Origin: Apis mellifera
Lineage: Eukaryota > Arthropoda > Insecta > Hymenoptera > Apidae
Assembly (NCBI RefSeq): GCF_003254395.2
Contig: NC_037652.1
Coordinates: forward strand, 5,729,001 to 5,793,000
Direction: 5' to 3'
DNA: 64,000 nucleotides
In this document: positions 38,034 to 48,925 of the stretch, piece by piece
Position numbering within the stretch: position 1 is the stretch's first letter
Layout of the letters: each line of letters opens with the position of its first letter
The notes under the pieces: generated by a model
What the model was told of the DNA's origin: nothing
Databases searched by the model: none
The model's input: only the letters and a program-made list of their open reading frames with translations
Position numbers and translations under genes: made by a program

Positions 38034-40455
38034 TTACATGTTAGAGAAATATGATTGATAAAACATACCCATAGCGGTAGTTGCAAATAATGAAAAACAA
38101 CTCCACCATGTTGCTAAACCTAATAATCCTCTATAGACATCCACAGTAAATATCTGTATAAAAATACATTAGAAGTCTTTTTAAATTTATTTCTCTTGAT
38201 ACATTGAAATGAAATGATTATAATTATAATTATAATATATATTATAATTTTTACCTGTTTTAAGGAACTTAGAGTAAGTTGAAAATCTTGTGCTGTTTGC
38301 ACAACAGTTTTTTCGTTATCATAATCATTTATTACATCTGATATAAATTTTGGTAGTTGATCAGCTGGGCATTCTTCAGGTGAGGGTGCTTTCAAAAGTC
38401 CTTCCCATGTATAACCACCTAATGTACGAATATTATTACAAACTTATATGTATAATTATTAAAATATTTTATTAAAATTGATATTACCTAGAGTTTTATA
38501 CATGAATGTGAAAAATAAACATATAATTATCGGAACGATAAATTGTAAAGCTACAACGCATAAATAATAAAATATTGCAGCAATCTGAAACAAATTATAA
38601 AAAAGATTTAATTCCTTAATTCTTATATTAAATAACTTTTAATTAATTTTTTTTATTGTATGTATTTTTATTTTTTGATACCTTTTTTTGTAAATCTATA
38701 TTTGTAATTCTACCAGCTTCTTTTTTTTGATTTTCTAATCTTTGCATAGCTAAATTGAGATATGATTGTAAATATATTGGCATCAATAAAAATTTTAATA
38801 AAACTGCAACAATAATTGCAATTAATCTCATACTTTCAAAAGTTGAAGTTGTCATCCTATAAGAATTCATCTATAAAAAAAATTGGATAGATAAATATAT
38901 TATGATAATTATTATTTCTTAACTTACAATGGTCCACTCATACCACTAAATATTCGAATAGTGAGATAATCTCTGCTTATAGGTTTAATCCATAAGCTTA
39001 TTAATAAAAGTGGAGAAGCATAACTGATATTTGCTATTAATAATAATAATTTCTGATCTTTATAATATCTGAAAAACATAATTTTTTATTGAAATACATT
39101 AATAAATCAAAGATTTATTTAAATTTACCTTAATATATCCCAATGCATTTTTGACATTCTTAAACCTGGAAAAGTAAACAAGGAACCAAGTAAACCACAC
39201 CACAAAGCAAGGAAGAATTTTACTATAATTTTTGATGCAGGTCCTCTATAAAAGAAATATTATTTAATAGTAATATGAAAATATAATGAGAAAAAAATTA
39301 TATAAAAATCTTTATATTATAAATCTTTATACAAGTTTATAAAATAATGATTAAGATATAAATAATAATGATTAAGAATTATTATTTATAAAAGAAAAAT
39401 GTTTATAAATAAAAAAGCTTATGAATAAAACTTACGTAGAAGAAAGACCTTGATTATTTAAAAAAAGAGATGCACTATGATTGAAACTTGCATAAGCTTT
39501 ATCTAATCCAATTTCAAGATTATTTTCATCAACAATAAAAATTGTCATAGCTATAAGAAGATAAGCAAATCCAGTTACAATGCATGTAGATCTTTCACCT
39601 ATGCTTTCTTCTCCTTTAAAGTATTGTATCCACAAGGAAAGTAATACTTTGCTAAATATTAATTAAAGAAAATAAATTTTGAAAAGAATAATATATATTT
39701 GTAATAATACAAATGATAGTCAATGATAAAAAGGATACAATGCAAAACCCAAAACTAATGAGCACCAAAGCATACTTAGATTAATTTCATCTTTGATTGG
39801 ATATAAATAATTATATATCTGTTAAATAATATTTAAATTATAATTATAAAGTATTAGAAAAATATAAATACAAATAAAAAAAAAAATTTTAATCTACCTC
39901 TGTCATAACATAAACTACAGTAGCATAAATAGAAAAATCCAATAACCATTGATATTCTGTATAATATTTTAAATGCACTACATCTAATATAGTTATTTTA
40001 GTATTCTCAAGCGTAATATCTAAATTTCTAGGAACATGAAAAACTTCTTTAACTTTTCCATTTTCTGTATGTTTGCCTTTCTTAGATTTTTCTTTTGGTA
40101 CACCAGCAAGGATTCTAAGTTGCTGATCAGTCGGATATAAATAACGTGTCAACCTATTAAATTATTATAATATTTTTTTATTAATTATAAATTTCATGTG
40201 CATTATATTTATATTCAATTAAAAAGATACCCAGTAGAACATAAGATCCATCTTGCTAAAGAAAAATGTGGAGTTAATTTTTGAATGACACTGACCATAA
40301 TAAGTGTGATAACTAACTGAGCTCCCAAGAGAGCCTAAAATATTTAAGTTTAAACATTATTTAAATTTATTGTTTATTATTAATTATTTATTATTATTAT
40401 TAACATTATTAAATCTTTACATAAATATTACATATAGTTATATATAAATTACCAT
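38034..40455 (-). CDS. Tmem161: Transmembrane protein 161 (TMEM161A/B, emei family)
   Basis: This is a polytopic membrane protein of the TMEM161 family; vertebrate and fly members affect membrane excitability or calcium handling and stress responses. Eleven coding exons, 40453-40455, 40231-40334, 39898-40153, 39739-39818, 39436-39651, 39129-39245, 38928-39068, 38682-38856, 38488-38584, 38255-38418 and 38034-38153, join in frame to 490 residues, close to the family's 480 or so. The start MALLGAQLVITLIMVSVIQKLTP-like segment, YLYPTDQQLRILAG, a long series of hydrophobic segments, LFTFPGLRM and QKKEAGRI are family hallmarks. The first coding exon consists of the ATG alone. Exon 8 must use the acceptor at 38857-38858; an upstream AG would create a stop. 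Confidence 0.93.
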
Positions 40456-42270
40456 AGTTGAAAATGAGTAAATTAAAATTAACCTAACGGTTATTTATTT
40501 CACATAAGTTTTTGTTCCATTGTAAAATTTCTTGGGAAATTATTAATTAATACTGAAATATATTAAAGTAATGAATTATCTTATGTTTAACAATATTAAA
40601 CCGTATTTCACCATTTTAAATAGCACACAACGAAATAGCTCATTTTATAAATAGTTGTAACCTCACAAAACTAAAAACATTGTAATCTTTTGTACAGAAT
40701 ATGAAGTTATTTCTAGTTTTATCTATAGAAAGGAAAGTTTGATAATTGTAAAAACATCTAGCGGACAAATTTCGAAATAGATATTATCAAATTTATTCAG
40801 CATAAAGTTAAATTTGTTCAATTTTTATTACATTATTACAATTACTATAATTAAACATATTAATTATAAAAAAAATATTTATTCACATACAAATCAGAGA
40901 TATAGAAAAGATCTAATATTTAATTTTATGTCTAAAATATAGATCATACAAAAAAATTAAAATGTTTGATGTATCCTGCTATGAATAGTAAACAAATTTA
41001 TTTCAACTAAATTAAAATATTATGTTTGTATTTTATGAAAATAATATTTAATAATAATTTTAAAGATTTTTAAGATTATAAAAATGGATTTAAATATAAT
41101 GCTATTAATAATTTTTTAAATAAATTTTAATAAATGCTATAAATCAATTTTTTATAATACGTAATGTTAATATACAATTGTAAATATTTATGCAATATGA
41201 GCAACAAAATATCAACGATTTTTTAAATTTTTAATTAAATAACAAAAGAATAATAATCAGATATGGGAACTATTTTTTATTCGCATAAATTTTGCAGAAC
41301 AAATATAATCTAAAAAAATAAATAATAAAAAAAAAATAGAGATAACAAAATATTGAAATCAACGTTGCAACTTCTATTGCAAATAAAACTCATGAAAAAA
41401 AATAGAAAATAATATAAAAAAAAAATAAAAGATAGAATAAAAATTAATCTCTTGAGTATCAGAGACATTTCTTTAAAAAATAAAGTAGAATAAGAACTGA
41501 AGTTAACGCCATCTTTTAAATACTATTAAAAAAATACTTCTTGAAAGAAATTTTTTTGCCAAGAAATGTTGATAATCAATTCTTATTTTATTTGTATTCT
41601 CATTATTTTTTGTTTTTTCTCGTATCATTTACTCTCTCTTTCTATTTTGCTTTTGGCGCGTAATTTTATTTAATTGAAAAAGATTAATTAAATAATTTCA
41701 TATATCTATTTATAAATTTCAATTTTTTCAAATGAAAACAAAACTATAATGTAAATTTACTTAAATACTCTTAAATTACTCGATATCATTATATGAATAT
41801 GAAATAACTAATACCAAATTAATTATCGAACCTACATACATATATATTTCCAAGATCTGATAAAAATCTTTCTTTGAAGGATTTCCATTTAACTAATTAC
41901 ATAATACTGTAATTATAAACGAACAGTTTTTCCTTGAATTTATCATTTACATACTTATAAAATCGATCATTAATCAATCAATTATATGATTCATTCGCTA
42001 TTAAAAACTTTATCAAAAATATAATGAAAATCATTATAAAATTCTGTAAAGAATTTATATTATGAATTTATATGATCTTTTAATTATTGACTGATTATTG
42101 ATTGAAAATATTATTTTTTTTCATTTATAAAAAAATATTTTAATATCATATATAATATATTATATATAAATACTGACTTTAAATCAACTAATATAAATTT
42201 AACATATTCAGCAAATACGAAAATAAATCTTTCTATTTCAATCGCTTATTTGGAGGAACGAATAGAGGAA
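40456..42270. other. AT-rich spacer
   Basis: Contains the TMEM161 promoter side and the dispersed element at 41430-41650. Otherwise I see only AT-rich sequence with poly-A runs (41310-41440) and no gene. Confidence 0.55.
41430..41650 (+). repeat. Dispersed inverted-repeat element, copy B
   Basis: This copy aligns with the reverse complement of about 1690-1930. Shared blocks in the same order are TCTCTTGAGTATCAGAGACA (41448-41467), AGAATAAGAA, AGTTAACGCCATCTTTT (41501-41517), GATAATCAATTCTTATTTTA (41571-41590) and a T/C-rich tail. It has no coding capacity and is probably a non-autonomous element. Confidence 0.7.
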
Positions 42271-42352
42271 ACTGATATAAAAACAACAGACATCAGTTTG
42301 CATGATCAAATGTGAATAAGTGTTTACCGAGTGTAGATAGTGTAAAAGGATT
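42271..42352 (+). promoter_or_regulatory. Candidate promoter and 5' UTR exon of the astakine-like gene
   Basis: TATAAAA at 42276-42282 is followed by ATCAGTT at 42292-42298, an arthropod initiator match, though only about 19 bases apart. Some 55 bases on lies a good donor, ATT|GTAAGTG, at 42353. An acceptor TTGCAG ending at 43334 precedes the start codon, so this may be a non-coding first exon. Confidence 0.45.
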
Positions 42353-43356
42353 GTAAGTGCTTACGTACATATATGTATATTTTTATAATTTTTATAATCT
42401 CTTACTAAATAAAAGCAGAAAATGAAAATAAAAATAACTAGTGTACATGATGTACAATATAATATTCAAAATTAAAAATATTGTTAAAATCATATTTTTA
42501 GATATTTTTAATATCTAAAAAAAGAAAAAAAGAATTATGCTATTACAATTATTTATTATGTTAAACTTGTAATTATTTATATATGTATTTGTTGTAAATG
42601 AAATTTTTATCAAATTAACAAATATTGCATAAATTATTATAGAAATTTTTAATTTTTTATATAATTTTAACTTTTTTCAATAATTATTATCATTAATATT
42701 ATAAATAATATTTATAATATTAATATAATATAATATAATAAATATTTAATTTCTCTAATATAATGAAGTTTGTATCGAATTGTAAAATTAATTTTTAATC
42801 ATCTTGAATTCAGTTTAAAAATTATTTCATTATTGTTTTCAATGATGTTTGAAATTAAACAATTATTAAACAATTACATTAAATACATTACTATTCTTCT
42901 AAATTTTTAAAAAAATTTGTTTTATTATTATATTAATTAAAGAAAATTGAAAGTCATAATAATTAAATTTTTTGATATAATACGATATATCCGATAATAA
43001 TGAAATTATAATAAATATAAAATAGAATAGTATTTCAAATACACAATGTGACACTAATTACCAACTTCAGAAAAAAATCATCTAAAATTAATTTTATCTA
43101 ACATTATATATTAATAGTTAAAAGCAGTTAACTTGTTGAAAACTTGTTCTTGTAATTTTGAATTAAATAATTGAATAATAATTTGAATTAAACAAAAAAA
43201 AAAGATTAAATTGAAATAATTAAAAAAATTTTTTAAAATCAGAAAAAAGACCATTAAATAATAAATTTTTATTAAATCTTATAACTTTAAAATCATGGGA
43301 ACTAAAAAGAAAAACAAATATATTTTCATTGCAGGAGTCAGCAAACAAAAATAACA

Positions 43357-43790
43357 ATGATGACATCGATTTTTGAGATTTCTTTTCTTCTATTTGTATT
43401 GGCATATCCTTGCCACGCACAAAATGATTATATTAAATGCCAGACTAGTTCAGAATGTCAACCAAATCATTGTTGTACTTTAGGTATTTCATTTTGTAGA
43501 AAAAATAAATTCATTTTATATAAAAAATTATCAATTTATTTTTTTTAAATTAATAATTTTTATAATTTATTTATATAATTTTAGGATCAGTAAGATATAG
43601 TATACCACAATGTAAGCCTATGCAAGGAAAAGGAGAAGTTTGCAGACCAACTAATTCTAGTACAACATTTAATGTTACCCTTGGTTATCCAGATGGTAGT
43701 TCATTGAAAATAGAAGACGTATATTTTATTTTTTGTCCTTGCATTGATGGACTTTCATGCGAAAAAGGCATTTGTAAAGAAAAAAATTAA
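43357..43790 (+). CDS. Astakine/prokineticin-like secreted cytokine
   Basis: Two exons, 43357-43483 and 43585-43790, join to 110 residues. A signal peptide (about residues 1-22, ending PCHA) precedes a mature domain with ten cysteines spaced as in the prokineticin/astakine fold: C-x5-C-x5-CC, then single Cys residues before CPC and two more near the end. Astakines are invertebrate prokineticin-domain cytokines that promote haemocyte production in crustaceans and are present in many insects. Tandem ATG codons at 43357 and 43360 make either start possible. Glycosylation sites NSS and NVT lie in the loop before the CPC. Role in this species is inferred from the fold only. Confidence 0.82.
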
Positions 43791-44529
43791 AAAATATGAT
43801 ACAATTCAATTAATCAATAATAAAAATTAAACTACAAAACTATTAATGCAAAACAAAGAAAAAAAATTTTTTATTATAAAAAATATATGAATAAAATCGA
43901 TAAATATATTTGATACAATGAATAAAAAAAACAATTAATTAATAAAGATAATTAATAAAACTCGATATGTAAATTAAAACAAATTTTATAATTAAATTAT
44001 ATCGAATAACATTTCTAATTGTATTATTTTTATCATTATTTATTATTTCTATTATTTCTAAAACGAAATAAAATAATATTAACAATTTTCTCATGATTAA
44101 AAAAAAATCAATTTCAAAAAATTTAAATTATAATAAAAAAATATAATTATATAATAATATTATGATTATTAAATGTGTAATCTTGTTTAATCATAATTAA
44201 CAATTCAAATTATTTTAAATATTTTTAATGTTAAATAAAATTTAAATAATGCTAAAATAAAAATAATAATAATAAATATTATTTTATTTAATTTTATATA
44301 TTATTTAAACGATAATTTATTTTTTTTTGTCCTTGAAATATTTTTAATCGATTATAGTAATTTAATTTGATATACGATCTTATTTATAGAGTCGAACATC
44401 TTTGTTTCATTATGTCGATGACTATAATTTTTCAGTTAAAATAGGTAACCGTAACCGAATAGAAATTTTGATATTTTATTTACCAATGCACATAAAAGAA
44501 AATATTTAAAAAATTGTGTATTTTACGAT
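43791..44529. other. AT-rich spacer upstream of ANAPC13
   Basis: Nearly pure A/T with poly-A runs up to about 44300. The last 150 bases are slightly richer (TAGAGTCGAAC, GGTAACCGTAACCG) and probably hold the promoter for the two genes that follow. Confidence 0.5.
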
Positions 44530-44766
44530 ATGGACAGTCAAGTATGTGGAGACGGTAGATTATTAGATTTAATTGATGAAATTTGGCATAAAGAACGTTT
44601 GCCTATAGATGATATTTCAGTACCAATAGCAGAATTACCTGATCCTGAAAGTGATAATGGTGATTCTCACATGACATTGAAAGAATTAGAACAAAAGTGG
44701 AATAATCTAGCTTTAGGAACTCTCAGTGAAAACCATTTACATTCTCCAACACCTTCTCATAGTTAA
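44530..44766 (+). CDS. Anapc13: Anaphase-promoting complex subunit 13
   Basis: This is an intact single-exon 78-residue protein, close to the 74 of human ANAPC13. It shows the family core: MDS start, DGRLLDLIDEIW, LPIDDISVP, ELPDPESDNG and LKELEQKWNNLAL. ANAPC13 is a small structural subunit that stabilises the TPR arm of the APC/C ubiquitin ligase. ZFAND1 begins only 165 bases after its stop on the same strand, and a splice donor (ATAA|GTAATG, 44771) lies 4 bases after the stop. The two may therefore share a transcript. Confidence 0.93.
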   Translation: MDSQVCGDGRLLDLIDEIWHKERLPIDDISVPIAELPDPESDNGDSHMTLKELEQKWNNLALGTLSENHLHSPTPSHS

Positions 44767-44876
44767 ATAAGTAATGGTTTGTAATATATAATAATTGAAC
44801 ATAACTAATATATTAAATAATTTATTATATATTTTAATTAATTAAACAAATTATATTTTTATATATATATATATAA

Positions 44877-44913
<37 letters not shown>

Positions 44914-44931
44914 TCTATTATAGATTTAAAA

Positions 44932-45828
44932 ATGGAATTTCCAAATATTGGAGCAAGATGTTCAATCAAAGATTGCAAACAATTAAATTTTTTACCATTT
45001 GAATGCAATCATTGCCATGATTTATTTTGCAAAGAACATTTTCATGTATCTTCTCATAAATGTTTAAGTTTTAAAGATAAGATAACATACACTAAAATAA
45101 AAGCATCAAATTATATATGTTCAGAGGAATTTTGCAAAGAAATATCACCTATTGAAATGCAATGTATTAAATGTAAAAAACACTTTTGTCTACAACACAG
45201 ATATCACGGTTGTTTAGAATATACAAATGAAGAAAAAACAACAAAGTTAAAAAAGTGGCAAATACCAAAAAAACAATTTGCAGAAGCGAAAGCTATAGTG
45301 GATGAAGAAATTTCAAATACTTTGAAGAAATCTAAAAATACTGCAATGGCTAATAAAGTATAACATTTAATTTAGTTAAAAAAAAAATGTTATTAATATT
45401 AATTATTTATTAATGTATAATTATTATTTATGATATTATTTAATTAGGTAAGGCTTATGCGTTTAAAGGGTTCTGCTGTTGGTGTGAAAAATATACCAAT
45501 GAATGAAAGATGTTATTTTCTTGTATATCTCCCAACTACAATATCTAATAAACATATAGGACCATCAAAAAGTATTTATGTGAATATAAATTGGACAATT
45601 GGGAAGGCAATAGATTCAATAGCTGATATATTAAAAATATCCAATAATAATAATTTAGCAAAAGCATGCAAACTACAATTATTTCATTATGCAACTGGTG
45701 CATTAATATGTAATGAGATGAATATGTTATTAACAAAATTATTTGAAAATTCTGAACTTGTTGATGGACAAAGTATAATTTTAGAATATTCAAATAGTAC
45801 TTTTGTAGATTATACTTTATATAAATAA
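44932..45828 (+). CDS. Zfand1: AN1-type zinc finger protein 1 (ZFAND1)
   Basis: ZFAND1 links p97/VCP and the proteasome to arsenite-induced stress granules and carries two AN1 zinc fingers and a ubiquitin-like C-terminus. Exons 44932-45357 and 45448-45828 join in frame to 268 residues, the same length as human. The first AN1 finger spans about residues 8-50 (C-x4-C ... CNHCHDLFC ... HVSSHKC) and the second about 60-105 (CSEEFC ... CIKCKKHFC ... HRYHGC). The C-terminal half shows KVRLMRLKG, NINWTIGKAIDSIAD and a closing ILEY segment, as in the family. An in-frame upstream ATG (44908) lies before an acceptor-like TATTATAG (ending 44923), so the 44932 start fits better. Confidence 0.92.
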
Positions 45829-47026
45829 ATATTTAAAAAAAATAATAATTTATTTTTAATTTATTTATCCTTAAAATATACTTTATTAATACATATATAT
45901 ATTTTATTAATATAAAATTTACCAATAATAATTTATTGATAAAGATAGCGAATAAAAAAAGACAGTTTTAGAATAATATTTTGTTTATTACAAACTAGAT
46001 AGTTTTATATATCAGTTTTATATTTATTTTTGATAAAAAGACACGCAGATGAATTATATATATACTTAATAAACAAATCATTTACACCAGATTATTGTCA
46101 AGTTTTTTCAAATAAAATGATGATGATACTTTGACTTTGGCACTGGACGTATTTTTTTGTCTTATTTAAATTACACTAATGTAATAAAAAAATAACAATA
46201 TTAATTAAAAAATAATTAATTAATATTATATAAATAATACTAATTAATTAGTTTTATATTGTATTTAATATAAATAATAATAAAATTATATAAATATATA
46301 ATAAAAAAAGATATGTTTTTAACCATGTGCGTGTTTTAATTATATCGTTATTTTATTCCATTTTGTTGAATTAATCAATAAAATTATTTATTATGAGACA
46401 GGAAAATACGCACACGGTAAAATATTTTCGGAAATAACTATATAAATACATAAAAAAATCTTAAATCTCTTAGAATATTATTTCTATTTCTTAAACTATA
46501 AAATGTAAGTCTTTTGTAGGATATTTAAAGGCTTGATGCTTTTAATACTTACAATACTACTATTACTTATAATTATATATAATGTGCGAATAATATATTA
46601 ATTTTAGTGCAAAAATTACCAACATATAAAATTTACTATTGTTATTTATTTTTTATAAATTATATACATATAATAAAAAAATTAATATTTGTTATAAAAT
46701 TAATTGTGGTTATTTTAATATATAATTAGTTATATTAATTTAATCAATCTTTTATAGCGAATAAAAATATTTTTTCTCATATGAGTAATTTTTGCAACAA
46801 ATCTGATATGTAACTAAATATATATATTGAATAATATCATTATTTAAATATTTTGTTTCAGATTGAATTTATATAGTTTAAAAGCAACTAGCCTGTGATT
46901 GTTCAATTTTCGAGAAAATTTCAAGAAAAAATATATGGCTACATCACTTATAAATATAATTTGTTGACAACATATAACATAAATTGGTAATGAAGAAAAA
47001 AAAAATAAAATTATAAAAATAGAGGA
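45829..47026. other. AT-rich convergent spacer
   Basis: Holds the 3' ends of ZFAND1 (plus) and the tetraspanin (minus). AATAAAT words directly after the ZFAND1 stop can serve as polyadenylation signals. Nothing else is recognised. Confidence 0.5.
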
Positions 47027-47245
47027 TTATGTAAAAAATAAAAAATCATTGCTAAAATATAAATGAAAATTGTTCTTGAAATAAAAAAAAAGTTTGATGA
47101 AAACAAAAATAGAAATTATGTATACAAGAACTGCAATACTAATAAGTAAAGCCATTCGAATTTTTCCACATTTTTTAGTATCATTACTTCTTGATCGAAT
47201 ATTGGCCACCTGCCTATTGGGAGGAATTTGATAACGGTAGGTGGC
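47027..47245 (-). CDS. Possible small tail-anchored ORF or alternative last exon
   Basis: Directly after the tetraspanin stop (12 bases on) an acceptor-like TTGACTTCAG opens a 73-codon frame on the same strand. It is basic and polar at first (YRYQIPPNRQVANIRSRSND, KKCGKIR), then has a strong hydrophobic segment MALLISIAVLVYIISIFVFI and a Phe-rich tail. There is no ATG near the beginning; the first in frame is just before the hydrophobic segment. It could be a terminal exon of an alternative tetraspanin isoform, part of another small gene, or chance. No suitable donor joining it in frame to the tetraspanin was found. Confidence 0.25.
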   Translation of the reverse strand, partial: ATYRYQIPPNRQVANIRSRSNDTKKCGKIRMALLISIAVLVYIISIFVFIKLFFYFKNNFHLYFSNDFLFFT

Positions 47246-47257
47246 CTGAAGTCAAGC

Positions 47258-47726
47258 TCAGGAATGCCAACGAGACTTTTGCAATTCAATTTGACCTTCT
47301 AATGTTTTAGCAAGATAAATGACAAATAATTGACTAAGAGCTATACCTAAAGCAATACCAGCTATTGTGTACAAATTGCGTTCTGCCCAACTTCTCACGA
47401 TTTCAATGCAACCACTAGTCCATACTTTTTTACCTGCTTCAGAAACTGGTAGCATTTGTACTTTATAGCCACACATTATATTCACAAGTCCACTCTAAAA
47501 ATTTGAATAATATTTTAAATATGTTATTAAGAAAATATTAAAAATACTTACTGATATATCTGTAGCATTAATGCAACATGAAAATGGTGCACCACAACGT
47601 TCTACACTAGGACTGGAACAATTGAAATATTCATTTTTTCCCCAATCCAAATATCCTTCTTGACTTAAACCACAACACCTGAACTATTTAAAAAAAAAAC
47701 AAAAATTATTTTTTAAAATAATGCTA

Positions 47727-47772
<46 letters not shown>

Positions 47773-48498
47773 TATTCTATTATAAAATTTCTTACTTTTT
47801 GCTGACCAAAATCAATAAAATTTTGTAGATCAGGATCTTCTCTATATGTTTGTATGATTTTATCTGTGAATGACTCTTCCAATAATGATTGTAATGTATG
47901 TGGAAATATAAAACCAACAATTGCTATACCCATTTCAAGCAGAAAGAATACCAATAGACACAATGAATACTATAGTAAATAGATTATTAGATATTACATT
48001 AGTTATTAATAAACTTTCAAATATAATATATTTATTAATACTAACAAATTTAAGAAGACAAGTATTTTCACGTAATGCTCCTACACATCCTGCAAAACTA
48101 ACAACAAAGACTACTGCTCCTGCAATAACCATTACAAGTGAAATATTGAGAATTACATCATATACATTTTCCACTCTAACAGAACCAGTTGCTTGCCATT
48201 TATCCACAAATGCATATAAACCTACTCCAATTAGAAGTCCTCCAAATAACTGCATAATAAAATAAATAAAATATTTAAAATTTTATTTTCTTTATTTATA
48301 AATAGTAATACTAATAACATTAATAGTAGTAGTATAATAGCATTTATTAATTATAATAATTCATAATAATTCATAATAATTCATATGAAATAGTAATAAT
48401 ATACTCACCCAAAAAACAAAATTGAGCATAAATATCATATATTTCACACAAGAACTAACATAAGTGAAATTATTCGTTCGTCTCCGATTATTCATCAT
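47258..48498 (-). CDS. TspanC8-type tetraspanin (Tspan5/14/33-like)
   Basis: Five exons, 48409-48498, 48046-48249, 47796-47969, 47552-47683 and 47258-47494, all joined in phase 0, give 278 residues. Four transmembrane segments frame a large extracellular loop with CCG and eight cysteines in total (RCCG, FNC, RCG, SCC, MCGY, GCIE). That defines the TspanC8 subgroup, which binds and traffics the metalloprotease ADAM10 (Kuzbanian) and thereby influences Notch. The CVGALRENTCLLK motif after TM2 is also typical. Two adjacent ATG codons (48498, 48495) are possible starts. A long TA repeat lies in intron 3. Which of the three fly TspanC8 genes it matches cannot be settled by eye. Confidence 0.92.
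47732..47769. repeat. (TA)n microsatellite
   Basis: A TA dinucleotide tract of about 38 bases in intron 3 of the tetraspanin gene, about 27 bases from the end of exon 3. Confidence 0.95.
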
Positions 48499-48925
48499 TA
48501 TAAAGTAAACAGTTTTAAGAAATATTAATTAATATATACAAGATATTCGTACTTTTAATTATATACAAATTACATCGATTAATTATTTCATAATTCCATA
48601 TATTCAACGCATATTTACTATTTCTTTCTTTAATCGGTGAAATATATTTGATCGTTCATGAATCAAAGCAAAAATATAATGCACCATACTTTGACAGCTT
48701 ACTTTGCATCCGCCATTACACCTCTGTTTCTCATATTCCTCGAATTCAAGTTTAAAATCAGCTGTCCATACATTCCATGTTTCAACGAAATAAACGGAAT
48801 ATGTATGTGTATAAACCAAACAGAAAATTTTAAACGAAGTAATTATTAGCGTTTGGTTTGTTTTAAATTTTTAATACTTATACGTGTTTATATTAAAAGA
48901 AAAGATATAATTTTTATTTGAAACA
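48499..48925. promoter_or_regulatory. Divergent tetraspanin/BRD8 promoter region
   Basis: The 427 bases between the two opposed start codons must hold both promoters. The central part (about 48640-48800) is GC-richer and contains ATGGCGG on the minus strand (about 48711-48717), a YY1-like word. No TATA box is evident, as expected for housekeeping genes. Short open frames on both strands here are not convincing genes. Confidence 0.6.

Noticed and set aside
47921..48265. 114-codon plus-strand frame opposite the tetraspanin
   Set aside because: It is antisense to two well-supported tetraspanin exons and crosses their intron; it is a shadow frame.
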